20,000 bases of DNA. Source: Chromera velia (lineage: Eukaryota; Sar; Chromeraceae). The notes beneath the pieces were generated by a model. It searched no databases. It was given only the letters and a program-made list of their open reading frames with translations, and had not been told where the DNA came from. The position numbers and the translations under genes are program-made. Shown piece after piece: positions 1 to 12,200 of this stretch (positions are counted from its first letter, which is position 1; each line of letters opens with the position of its first letter). Location of the stretch: positions 1-20,000 of the forward strand of contig JAHBMJ010003805.1 of assembly GCA_018398765.1 (NCBI GenBank), written 5' to 3'.

Positions 1-417
1 AGAGAGAGAGGGAGAGCGTCTCAGAGTGAGAGAGCAACATTGCTGCCAGCTCAATTGATCCCCCTTTCTCTTTGCACCTGCGGGTCACTTTGTCTCTAGA
101 GACTTGGAGGAGGAGGAGGAAGAAGATTGGTGGCGTCTTTTTCTTTGAACACATTTCGATCTGGATGAAGATCCCCGACTGACCATGACTGTGCCGATGT
201 TTTCGGTTTTTGTTCCCTTCGTCATCACAAAATTCAAACAATCCTGAAAAGAAAAGAAAAGAAAGACACCAAAAGGGGAGAAGGGAGATAACGGTACAAG
301 GCATATGTACGGTTGACGCCAAGTACAATATCTTCCTTCTTTTCTTTCTTTCGGTACATTTTTCTTTCTTTCTTACTTCCTTGCACGCTTGCGGCCCACC
401 CTTCTCCCTTCTTTACA

Positions 418-442
418 CTCTTTTTCCCTTTCTTTCTTTCTT

Positions 443-480
<38 letters not shown>

Positions 481-494
481 CCTTCCTTGCTTCC

Positions 495-558
<64 letters not shown>

Positions 559-612
559 TATTTATTTATTTATTTATTTATCTATTTGTTTATTTATTTA
601 TTTCTTCCTTCA
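418..612. repeat. (CTTT)n/(CT)n/(TTTA)n microsatellite block
   Basis: Two pure pyrimidine runs (418-488 and 490-559) are made of CTTT and CT units. TTTA units follow to about 602. Translation yields Ser/Leu/Phe-repeat ORFs on the + strand that are not genes. Bases 1-417 hold an AG run at the left edge and otherwise no recognisable gene. Confidence 0.95.
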
Positions 613-670
613 TTTATTCCCCCCCCCCGTTTTCAAGCCGTTCTGAGCTTCTCCTTCTTGTTCTACCCAC

Positions 671-1270
671 CTTGACGGTTCTGATAAAATCCAGTTCTTC
701 TTCGGAGATCTCCAAAAAGATCTCCTCAGACTCCTCACTCTCCTCTTCATCGTCTTTCCCTTTCCCTTTGTCCACCTGTCTCCGAAAAGAACCTGGAGAT
801 TCTGTCATCCACATGTCACTGCCCGCCGGTGTGTTGGGAGCGTCTTCCTTGTACTCTGAGGCGGGGCCGCTTCGAGGCAGATTCAGATGCACCACACCAT
901 CTACCTCTCCCTCGCGGTCCCCAGGTGGGGGGTGGCCATGCATCTCCTCCCCTGTGCAAAACGCCCCTCCCCCCCTCCCTACTGACTGCACGTCTTTCTC
1001 TCCCCAACTTTCGTTGGGTACGCTGTGATCCTCTGAATGTCTGGAGAAGGTCAACGTGCTCCCCCTAACGGGGGAATCCCGATTGACAGCTTCTCCTAAA
1101 TGTTGCATGAGGACAGCTGAACTTTGGTTTTTTAGTCTCCGGCTTTTTTGGGATTCTGGGCCGGTGTTTGCGGCACCCTTTTCAGAATGTCGCAGAGTCT
1201 CCTTGAAAGGTTATCGTCGATCTTTTTTTCTGTTTTCCTTTCAGTTGATGTCTTCTGAGACTTTCTGCTG
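671..1270 (-). CDS. Putative minus-strand exons, acidic/basic low-complexity protein
   Basis: On the minus strand an exon from 1040 to 671 (123 codons plus one base) starts after TTGACCTTCTCCAG and ends GTCAAG|GTGGGT, both good splice borders. It encodes a hydrophilic protein with an acidic stretch (DDEEESEESEEIFLEISEEE) followed by a basic end. A second exon, 1270-1177, starts after ATTCTTTCAG, ends AAAAGG|GTGCCG and encodes KKIDDNLSRRLCDILKR-like sequence. The two do not join in phase directly, so a further exon or another border is needed. The opposite strand is also open across 671-1028 but only as Ser/Leu/Pro low complexity. No function recognised. Confidence 0.35.
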
Positions 1271-1412
1271 CTGAAAGAATGTGATGGTCATCAATCTCCT
1301 TCGTCCACGACGCGGGGATAAGTGAAGATAGGTCGTGATTGTCGAGCTCTTTCCCTTTGTACCTGTTTCTGCAGACATTCAAACACGCATACGTGCATTA
1401 ATGTGCGAAGGC

Positions 1413-1466
<54 letters not shown>

Positions 1467-1490
1467 CTGTGTGTCTGTGAGAGAGAGTTT
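1413..1490. repeat. (CT)n then (GT)n microsatellite
   Basis: About 13 CT units run directly into about 14 GT units, then TCTGTGTG variants and a short GA run (1479-1487). Confidence 0.95.
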
Positions 1491-1732
1491 GCGTATGTGT
1501 GTGCGCACGCGTGCGGACACTCCCCACATTATCATTTGATTGGTGGGCAAATACGATCTCCTCATCAAAGTCGAGTGGCAGAGTATTGAATACTGAGGGA
1601 AAAGTGGTTTGGGGCCGTGTAGATGGGCAAGTCATTTTTTGCTGCTTCTTGGTGCCCTTGAGATTCGAGAGAAGCCATCAGGCAATCGAAGATTGGCTTC
1701 GCTTGTATATAGTCATTCGCACATGCATACAG

Positions 1733-2505
1733 AACGGGGAGAGCAACTCACTCCGCGTCGACACCGGAAACCTCTATGATTTCCCTTCTTCGTCTAAAGC
1801 ACCGAGCTTCCAGCCATCAAAGGTCCGGTGACCGGATGATCAAGCAAGAGAACCTGGCAGTCCATGCCTCGATCGGCGGACGTCACGTAAGACTTCCATC
1901 TTTCCTCGCTTGGCTCTACAGGCTTGGGTCGATTGTCACTCGTCGAGTCGATCAGCAGTCAAGATGGACCAGAGGAGCCGCCGCCTTTCTTTGACTTCTC
2001 TTCTGCTCGCAAGGGCGGCCACATTGCTTGGAAATCAGTCTTACCTTTGATTGTGTTGATCTTAGTATTTTTTTGCATGTCGATCGATCCAAACTGTATC
2101 GGTTCGTGATCGCGCGCGTTCATCAGCGCATATTCGTACACAAATTTAAGGTTTTGTGAAAGCCGACTTTCAGTGTAAGGCAGACTGCATGTATATACGT
2201 CAATTAATGCCTCTTCGATTCGCCTCGTATGTTATGAACGAGTCTCTTTTTGACCGCTCCTCTTTGACAGACTTCATCTGAAACTTCCGAATTTTTCGAC
2301 GTGAAACTCTTTGGGAGCTGCCAGAAAGAAAGAACTGAAGCAAACGCCTCTCGAGCACTGCACATCTGGGCCTCTCCTGGTTACCTTACCTGCCCGCAGG
2401 TGAACACCCGTTTCCAGGTCCACAGGTGGACACAATTAGAGACATTCAGGCCAGTGAATACACTTCGCTAGACTCGAAGGATGAAATCCTCCAATCAGCC
2501 GCTCC
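1733..2505 (+). other. Coding-like islands upstream of the tandem-globin gene
   Basis: Three short + strand stretches look protein-like and have splice-like borders. 1733-1822 lies after GCATACAG and ends AAG|GTCCGG (30 codons, phase 0). 1922-2037 lies after CTCTACAG; in one frame it gives DGPEEPPPFFDFSSARKGG. 2426-2505 lies after CCACAG and begins VDTIRDIQASEYTSLDSKDE. They could be 5' exons encoding more of the disordered N-terminus of the downstream gene, or chance. Phases do not all match. The rest of 1271-2836 shows microsatellites and nothing else I can support. Confidence 0.25.
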
Positions 2506-2922
2506 GTGAAAAGGAGGAGCAGGGCATGCAGTCAAAATGTCCCTTCATGATCTCAGGTGAGCTCCATGCATAAACTAGTGTACGGAAAATGGCATGCTCT
2601 TTAATGTACGTCTCTTCGGAACTGCACCGAGCCGAAACACATCTTGCCTATGCGTCCGGTTTGCTTCTTGTCCTGGATTCCCGCCGGGGCTAGTCAGGCA
2701 GGCCAGGGCCGTACTGCTCTGCATGCCGTGTATTCATACAGGTGCCTTCCGAAATGCATGCACATGTGCAGAATGCCAACGTTACTTGCATGGTATGGAT
2801 CTTCGTGGCTGATTATGATATTTTCCCTTCATGCAGCGCTGGCAGGAAGGCATGTCTCGCCTCATCAACACCACTATCGCTTTTTCACGGAGGAAAACCA
2901 CGAACACCCACCTCCAAAATCC

Positions 2923-3279
2923 ATGACGGCCCCTGATATGGATGAGTCCAATGTAGACTGTCATGAAGACAAACGACAAAGCGACACGCCGGACTACTCA
3001 ATGGCATTGAGCAGGGAGGATTCAGTAGGGGAGGGGGAACTTTCACTGACTCAGGGGGAATCGGCTGTACGTGAACTCTCTGCCGAAGTCACAATTCAAG
3101 CGCAGATTTCCGTCACGCCGCCCCCCCCTCCTCCTGGAGGAGAACCAGCACCCGTTAGAGACACCAGCCCTAGTGGGAACTCTTCATCCCCATCTCTGAA
3201 AGACCAAGCAGCACCGAACTACATTGAAGAGCTGACTGCGATGGATTTGGACCCGAAGGAACGACTTGAAGTCATGAGG
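2923..3279 (+). CDS. First recognised coding exon: disordered acidic/Pro-rich N-terminus
   Basis: This exon has 119 codons from the ATG at 2923 and ends AGG|GTCCGT in phase 0. Composition is Asp/Glu/Ser-rich with a PPPPPP run (3121-3138) and no hydrophobic segment, so it is probably an unstructured leader. The last 25 residues ([18 protein letters not shown] region) turn helical and run into globin module 1. The frame stays open upstream to 2644, and a pyrimidine-rich acceptor ends at 2836, so the exon may start at 2837 with the true Met elsewhere. Confidence 0.65.
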
Positions 3280-5350
3280 GTCCGTGGTTCCCCGCCCCCT
3301 CGCCATTTTCTTTTTTTCTTTCCTTGCTTCCTTCCTTCCTTCCTTCCTTCCCTTTTTTTTTTTTTTCGTCTCTCCTTCCTTCCTTCCTTCCTTCCTTCCT
3401 TCCTTCCTTCCTTCCTTCCTTCCCTCTCTCCTTCCTTCCTTCCCTCCTTCCTTCTTTCCCTCTTTTTTTCCCTTCTCTCCTTCCTTCCTTCCTTCCTTCC
3501 GTCCGTCCGTCCTTCCTTCCTTCCTTCCTTCCTTCCTTCCTTAATTCATTCCTGGCTGGCCTCTCTCTCTCTCCCTCTCTCTCTTCCCCTCTCCCCCCCT
3601 TTCTTTCTTGCTTGCTTGATTGCACGCATGCTTTCGTTCTTCCTATTTCTCTCGCGCGCAACTTTTGCGGATGCGCAGTGGAACAGCTTGTCACGAATCG
3701 GAAAATGCAAAGAGAGCCGCTGTGTATTGTAAGATGTTCTGCTGCAGGAAGCCTTGAGCAGAGTGACCAAGGCAGGGACGAAGCAGGACAACGTTGGGTC
3801 TCTGGCGTACGATAACATCATTCGGTGCGTCCATGCGTGCGTCAACCCAGCCTGGGGATGGCATGGGACAGCATGGGAAAAGGGTGCATGAAGAGGATCA
3901 GCTTTTTGGGAAGCAGGGAAGAAGGCACGAAAGGCAGGGGGGCAGTACATTAGTGGATGTTCTTCTTGTATCTCTGAGCATATTTATTTCTGTGCGGATC
4001 CAACAGCGAACCGAAGAACAAAAACTCAAGATGACTTCGACTGGCTACCCACCCCTTCGCTCGAACATCTGTGGGAATACAATCATAAAAGAAGAAAGCA
4101 AGGCTTTATTTGGCCGCTGCTCTTTTTCCTTCCGTTGTGGAAATGCATTGATGCAGGATCATGCATTTTCTTTCTGATGATCATGCACTGCCTGAAAAAG
4201 AATTCTGTATGAAAGAAAATGCATGCGCTGTTTCTCCTTCCGTTGTGGAAATGCATTGATGCAGGATCATGCAAAACAATGAATTCTTCATGAAAACTGG
4301 AAAGGCAGTCCAGTCAGCGGCTTTCATGGGTCGGTCTATGTTTTTTGTCTTGATTTGCACGCGCCCCTCTTTATTTTGCAGTCTCCTTTGGTCATGTTTT
4401 TGTCTTCACATACTCGACTGTGCTTTTTTCTGCCTTTTTCTTGTGTTTTACATAAATTCATCCTTGTCTATCAATTTTCTGGTTCGTCAATTTAAACAGC
4501 GATCCACCGATCCGCGAACTCATCCATCCATCCATCCATTCATCCATCTCTCCATCCATCCATCCATCCATCCATCCATCCATTCTCCCACTTACTCACT
4601 GATTCATCCATCCATCCATCCATCCATCCATGCTCCCACTTACTCACTCACTCATTCATTCATTCATTCATTCATTCGTTCATTCATTCATTCATTCATC
4701 GCTCTATCCACCCATTCTCCCACGTATATATTCGTCAAATCATTCATTGATTCATTCATTCATTCATTCATCCGTTTCTTCCGTTCTTTGTTCTCTTCGT
4801 CTCCGCCCCCTGGAATACATTTTGTTTCCTTTTCTGTTGCACTTATCCCATGCACACCTTCCTGCTGTCTGTCTGTCCTCTTTTGGAGGCTTCCTGCAGA
4901 CATGCTCGCCTACATCATGGCCTTCGAGGCGGACCCGAACTTTGCAGAGGAGTGCATTCCATGGTAGGACGGGAGGTGTGTCTGTCGGGAGGGAGGGAAG
5001 CCTTCCTTCAGTAGGCATGCAGGGAGGGAAGCCTTCCTTCAGTAGGCATGCAGGGAGGGAAGCCTTCCTTCAGTAGGCATGCAGGGAGGGAAGCCTTCCT
5101 TCAGTAGGCATGCACGGAGGGAAGCCTTCCTTCAGTAGGCATGCAGGGAGGGAAGCCTTCCTTCAGTAGGCATGCAGGTACACAGTCGTTAATTCGGTAG
5201 CTGGACTTGAATTCTTCCACGATGCCCTCCTCCGGTGCAGAGCTCCCTTTTGGTACAGAAATGATGGCTTTCGACCTTTCACGCATACGCATACGCATAC
5301 GCATACACATACAAACTCTCTCTCTCTCTCACACACATACACACACATGC

Positions 5351-5388
<38 letters not shown>

Positions 5389-7126
5389 GCACACCTTTCC
5401 ACCCCCACGCCCCACCAACACCCCCCACACCCCTTCCGCATGTCAATACGCAACTGATTGCAGGATTGCCTTGAGACACACCCACTATCGGGTCCCGGTC
5501 TCTGCCTTTCCGGCCGGGAGGTCAGCAGATATGTCAACGGCATGCGGCATGGCTACCGAAAGAGAGACGAAAGGAAGGAACACCAGGAAGGGGGAAGTGC
5601 TGGGAGGGCATGAAGAGAGGGATTACCATGAAATGAGGAAGCTTTTTGATCGCAGCTTTGGATTTTGTAGTTTTGATGCTTACACGACGGGAGGCCTTGA
5701 AATTATAGATTTGACGTTGTAAGGGTGAAAGTGGAAAATGAAAGTCAATGATCATGGTCACCATCGGGACAAGACAAAAGAAATCATCCAATCTCGGAGA
5801 TTCGCAGAATTAATGGAGCAGACATACACTTAGTGAGAAAATGAATGATGAAGGCGCAGAAGGAGCCCTTGATTCTTCTATACTTCTATCTTTCTTGACA
5901 CTGTATGGCTGGACCTTTGACACTGATTGATTGATTCGTGGACAAAACACACCCGAAGATGAAAACAAATCCGCATAGATGCACAGATGCGTATTGAGGA
6001 TATGCGAAGTCAAAAACCCTTGGACTTTTGGGGGGCATGACCACAAATATGAACACAAATATCAAAATATCTTGCAGCGCCTGTATCAAACTATCCATGA
6101 AAACACACACGGAAAGGATTCACCCAACTCCTCTCTCTATCCGACCAGCCCGCTTATCTGAGAAAAAAGATTCTTCGTCAGATCCCATCGGCTGAAGTTG
6201 GCTTTGTCTTTTTCTTTGTCGAGCGATGATCGAGTGCTTGCTTGCTTGCTTTCGTGCCTGCTCACACATATACAGACGGGCAATTCTGTCGGCAATGGAG
6301 ACTCTCTCGGGGGACTACTGGGACTCGACTGCAGAGTTTGTCTGGGGGGCGGCCTTCGACAAAGCAGTCAGTCAATCTGTTGATCTTTCTCTCTTTGTCT
6401 CTCTCTGTCTCTCTCTGTCTCTCTCTGTGTCTCTCTGTGTCTCTCTGTCTCTCTCTGTCGTCTCTCTCTCTGTCTCTCTCTCTGTCTCTCTCTCTGTCTC
6501 TCTCTCTGTCTCTCTCTCTGTCTCTGTCTGTCTTTGTGCTGAGTTTTTTTGCGCTACCAGATGCATTCATTGTTTTGAAAAAACAAAAGACTTCTGCATT
6601 CGTTGATTGCAAGATCGAGCGCTTCTTTTGGACGGCTACTTTCTGTGGACGAGTGCCTGGCGGAGAAAATTGTGTAATGCCCCACTTTTGTGTGGTAATG
6701 CCCTCCTTCCCCTTTCGTTTCCTTCCCATCCTGGCCGGCTTTCTTCTGTCGTCCGTTTGACATGATCGGTCCAGCTGCACCTGTGCATGCCAAGTGGTGT
6801 GAGCCCGTGTATGCGGACGTGCATGCATTCATTCCCTTTCTTTCTGCAGGCCAACATGCTCGTTACCAACATGACTCAGATGGCCGGCCGGCTCCAGATC
6901 CTGGTGGATGACTGGTCAGACAGACAGACAGTCAGGCAGGCGGATGAACGGACAGACAAGAGAAGGAGAGAGACAGGGAGAGGGAAGGAGGGAGGGATAA
7001 TCGGGCGGAGGAGTAGAGACAAAGAAAGGCAGGCAGACAGAAAGACAAACAGACGGACCAATACACAGAATGGGAGCGGGCGACGGAGAGAGCGAGACAA
7101 AGGGAAAGAAAGACATGTAAAGAAGC

Positions 7127-7161
<35 letters not shown>

Positions 7162-7557
7162 TAGGCGGACGAGCGGACGGACGGGCGGACGGACGGGCAG
7201 ACAGACAGACTCTTCAAGTGTGCAGTGCTTTGTTTCTTCCTTTTCTCGCCACGTCTCTTCCCTTTTCGGCCCAAAATTTGATCGAGATTCCTTGAATTCC
7301 ATTTCCACGCGAGTCTACTGCTACACGAAATGCAGGCAATGCGTGACGGATCAGCTCGGGGTTGATGCTCTGGCGGCCAAGCTGAGTGCTAACCTGGTGG
7401 TGACCTCGACTCGAATGCATCACGCACACTCGCCTTCCGGCAGAGGGAGCACTAATAGGAACGTCAGTGTATGATCTTATCGACAGCTTGCTTCCATCGG
7501 CAAACATTTAACCGAAAATGGCGACTCTCCCTGTTCGCAGCCGATACTGTTGGAATA

Positions 7558-7628
<71 letters not shown>

Positions 7629-7629
7629 C

Positions 7630-7661
<32 letters not shown>

Positions 7662-9251
7662 ATAAGAGACGAAAGGCAAACGAGTCAAGACGACCTTTTT
7701 GCCTATCGGCCCAGATGTTTATCGCGGAGTTCCTGCCTGCTTTCCTGCTCTCTTGCATGCCGGTGGTATATTTGGCTGTGTGGCAATCTCCCTTTTAACC
7801 TTTAAGAACAGTTCCTTTTCTTTCTTTTCCACTGACTTGCTTCCTTCCACATTGATTGTTTTGCAGTCCGGAAAGCAGGCCCTCGCACAGGACATCTGTA
7901 GACTGCTTCAATTTCTGGTCGAAGCAGTCCAGGACCTTCCGAAACTTCGGGTGAATGGGTGGTGGGGTGGGGTGTGTTTGGGCTAGTTCATAAAGGGCGG
8001 GTGGTTCAGTGAGCGCACGTTTCTCTTTTGCTTCTCTGTCCGATTTCTTCTTGCAGAGACTTGCGCTTACAGGTGTTGGAATCGTAAAAATTGAGCCGCC
8101 GCTCGTTCTTGATTAGAGAATTGGTTGGACTATCCGTTCCGTGCATGTGTGTGATCGGCTTTCTTTCAGCAGTCGTTTGTCAAAGACAGGTCACAGAACG
8201 CATAGCTTCCATCTTGCACCCCAAACATGCGGTGGTGCTGCCAGAAGAAACTCTTTTGTGTGATTGTGCTTTCATGCAACCAGTCATGCAGCTTTCTTCA
8301 GCTCTAAAACAAAACAAAACAGAGTGAATGCGATCGATGATGTCATCCAAATGAGTGCGCCGAGATTTGAAGTGTCGAATTGATCCCCTCTGCCAGCTCA
8401 TAGTGTGCTCCGAAGTTTATGGGCTTTCAGCCTCTGTAGAATGTAATGTTGCCCTGTTCATCCTGCTTCTGCTTGATGTTCTCGATGATGCTGTCTCTCT
8501 CTCTCTCTCTCTCTCTCTGCAGGGTGTTGTCAGCGTTCTCGGGATCCCCTGGGTGGAAATTTTCAAAGACACACAGTCTGTGCCAAATCTGATGAAGGTC
8601 TGGCCTGTGCTCCTCGAGACCTTGGAGGTGAGTTGGTTGGTCGGTCTAGTGATGATGTGACACAAATAAAAAACATTATTGCAAAACAGTGGTGTGACAG
8701 ATTCAAAGTTCTTGTTCCCTCTTGCGTATCTGGACGGCTTCGAAAAGCGAAGTTTTTGTTTTTTGTTACTTTCAGACATGTGAAGTCGTTTAAAGTCTTC
8801 ACCGGCATTTGGATCTTGTCTGACATCTCAATGACTTCCCCGCCTACTTTCTGGCTGCCTGTCGATCAAGCACTGACCCTGCACCTGTACCACTGCCGTT
8901 GGTACGTACTTGCATTTTCACCTGTTTCAAAGAATCTCAATCGTTCCAAATGTTTTAGCATTGCTGTTGGAGAACAGTGAAGTCTATACATGCATCGGGG
9001 AAGAACATTTGTTTGTTTTTTGGCTTCTGTGGGATTCTGCTGCAGGAGGTAGTAGGAGATGGATGGAACAACGAAAACAAGGTCGGTGGGGGCCTTGCAA
9101 TCCTTCCGGCAACGTGGAAGAAGAAACCTTACCCTAAGAAGACAACGGAGGGAAGTCTGAGCACCGGGTCGACAATCAAAATGTACTCACTCTCAAGTGT
9201 GCTGTATGTGTGGCCTGAACGCTGCCTCTGTGCGTGCGTGCGTGCGTGTGT

Positions 9252-9292
<41 letters not shown>

Positions 9293-12200
9293 CGGGTGGG
9301 TTTGTGTGTGTGGGTGAGTGTGCATTTGTTCATGGACACGTACACGTAGCGTACAAGCACGCAGGTGGGTATGCGTATGTGTATGTGTATGAATGAATCA
9401 TCCCGTGTGGGTGCCTGCAGGAGGCGTGGGAGTGGCTTTGGGGTCTTGCTGTGAAGGAAAAATCAGAGAGCTGGACGGACGCGGACAGAGAGCGGATGTT
9501 CCAGGGATGGCAGGCAAGTCAGAAGGATTACTTCTCTTCAAGGGTGTCCTTTGTTTCGTATGGATTGATCGATCTGTAACATCTTCGAGACAGGAAGAGG
9601 GAAGCGGTGAATGAAAGCTCGCAACTGTGCTGCTCTGTATTTGCGAAATTCTTTCCCGTCAAGGGTTTCGTTCATTGAAAAGTGAAGCAGAACACCTTTC
9701 TAAGAGGCTGATGTGGCAATGAGTGAAGGGGTGAGTGCATGTTTGTATGAGGCAGATTGGTGTCGGAGGAAAGGAATGGCGACCTGCTCGAACAAGGCGG
9801 GGAAAGTTGCTTCACGGCTGTAACGTTGCGTGAGGTAAAAAAGGGGAGGGAGGGAGAAGCAGAAGTTTACTCAACGAAAAAACCTACATGGTGTTATTTT
9901 TCTCCCTTTGTTTTCCTTCCTGGTGTCCATTCCTGTCATCAGGCTGTTGAGATTGCCGTCCTGCGAAAGTTGGCGAAGGAGGCTCCGGAGCAAGAAAAGG
10001 GGAGGGACTTTTACGCAGACGAAGACAATGCCTTCGCAAAGACGGTCGGTTTTGTCGGTTGGCCGATAGCCCGTTTCTCTCTACATACAGTTTGATGCTC
10101 AAGCTGGCACTGCGGTGTGACAGCCGTGCGAACTCGTTGAAGATCGGTACAACGAGATCGCACAAGCAGATTCAAATGCACTGTTCAAAATGGCAGAAGT
10201 AAACGTCTTTGTCGAAACCTCGTTGCATGTTCTGGATGGATGCAGATTTTTAGAGACCAGCAGAGAGGATCAGAAAGATCTGTGCGAAGCCCTGCATCCG
10301 CGCGAGGCCCAACGTCCCCCGGGGTTGTTTTTCGGGGGATGGACGAAAATGAGGGTCAGTCCATCGGTGTGTCTCTCGTCTTACTTTCCAGCTAGCTCTT
10401 GGACGCCCCTTCATTCAGATGCGCCATTCTTTCTGCTCTTACAAATCCGAAAGTTCGTTTGGGCTATGCCAAAGGAAGGAATTGGTTCCAGACGGCACGG
10501 CTTTCCTTCCTTCATTCTTTCCTTCATTCTTTCCTTCATTCCTTCCTTACTTTCTTTCTCTCTTCCTCCCTCTCTGTGTTTCTTTCTTTTCTTTTCTTCC
10601 GTTTCGTGTGCATGTCCAATCAAACGGTTGCATGGAATAGAGCATATCATTCGGTCGCTTCGGTGTGAGTGCAGCATCGGAAAAGGCTGCGGAGGAGAAA
10701 ACAAAAGCCGGAACGAAGGGAAAAGAGAATGTCTTCGCAAAGGTCTGCCTGCACTCACAGCAAACGGACTCTATCCTTCACGCGTCTTGGTTTTTTCTAA
10801 AGCGTGTCTGCCGGGTTTCTCCACAGTTCTTCAACTCCGTTTCGCACATTTTACCTATATCTCACTGGGCTTCAGTGCATCTCATCCTTTCAATCACCTG
10901 TCTGCTTTTGATGGAAACTTGTTTTCGCTCCTAGTCCCTTAGTTTTGCTCTCTTACACTCCAGGCCGCCAGTTCATCCTCTCTTCGTGTCGTGTCGCCCT
11001 GCCGCCTTTTCCTTTTCGGTCCTCCGCCCCCCGCTCTTTCTTCTACCATCCGGCCACACTCACATGAGGGTACGGAAAAGCATTCTCACTCGGACCAAAA
11101 GTGACCAGACGCATGTAATGTTTGACTGGATCAGTCACTGACCGAGTGGGAAAACAAATGAATCAATAAAGGAACAAGTTAAAGAATGGGAGAATAAATG
11201 CATGGTTGAGTGAGTGAGTGAGTGAGTCTTGATCGTCGGAGTCGCTGTTCGCAGCTTCGAGGTCTGGGCAGCAGATCGACATCGACATCCAAGGTGGTGC
11301 ACAACAAAGGCGACGACGAGTCCGGCCAAAGTCAGCACATCCGGCCGTCAGACAATTCAAACATCCGCCCAGCCGCCCATCCATCCATCCATCCATCCAT
11401 CCAGCCGTCGATCGACCGATTCATGCATGCATCATCCAATGCCTAGGTTCTCTCTTTCTTTATTTGTTTGTCTGTTTCTTTGTTTATTTCTTTCTTTGTT
11501 TGTTTATTTCTTTCTTTGTGTGTTTATTTCTTTGTTTGTTTGTTTATTTCTTTCTTTGTTTGTTTCTCTCTTTGTTTGTTTATTTCTTTCTTTGTTTATT
11601 TCTTTCTTTGTTTGTTTATTTCTTTCTTTGTGTGTTTATTTCTTTCTTTGTTTGTTTATTTCTTTCTTTGTTTGTTTATTTCTTTCTTTGTTTGTTTCTC
11701 TCTTTGTTTGTTTATTTCTTTCTTTGTTTGTTTGTTTCTTTCTCTCTTTGTTTGTTTGTTTGTTTCTTTCTTTCTTTGTTTCTTTGTTTCTTTGTTTGTT
11801 TATTTCTTTGTTTGTTTGTTTCTTTCTTTCTTTGTTTCTTTCTTTGTTTGTTTGTTTCTTTCTTTCTTTCTTTGTTTGTTTCTTTCTTTCTTTGTTTGTT
11901 TCTTTCTCTTTTTGTTTGTTTCTTTCTTTCTTTCTTTCTTTGTTTATTTATTTATTTATTTATTTCTTTCTTTGTTTATTTCTTTCTTTGTTTGTTTGTT
12001 TCTTTCTTTCTTTGTTTGTTTGTTTCTTTCTTTGTTTGTTTGTTTCTTTGTTTGTTTATTTCTTTCTTTGTTTGTTTATTTCTTTCTTTGTTTGTTAATT
12101 TCTTTCTTTGTTTGTTTATTTCTTTCTTTGTGTGTTTATTTCTTTCTTTGTTTGTTTATTTCTTTCTTTGTTTGTTTATTTCTTTCTTTGTTTGTTTCTC

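Noticed and set aside
210-1028. 272-codon + strand ORF with Ser/Leu/Phe runs
   Set aside because: The first half is CT/CTTT/TTTA microsatellite. The second half is Ser/Pro low complexity opposite a better minus-strand frame.
3272-3694. Minus-strand Arg/Lys/Glu/Gly-repeat ORF
   Set aside because: Reverse complement of the CTTC tetranucleotide array in an intron.
4521-5177. Repeat arrays considered as a CRISPR
   Set aside because: Units are tandem without unique spacers, in a eukaryotic intron.
8777-8900. Exon-like stretch after TTACTTTCAG ending TGG|TACGTA, reading [16 protein letters not shown]
   Set aside because: In the phase delivered by the previous exon it hits a stop after five codons. 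Skipping it joins 8627 to 9046 in frame and completes the globin helix.
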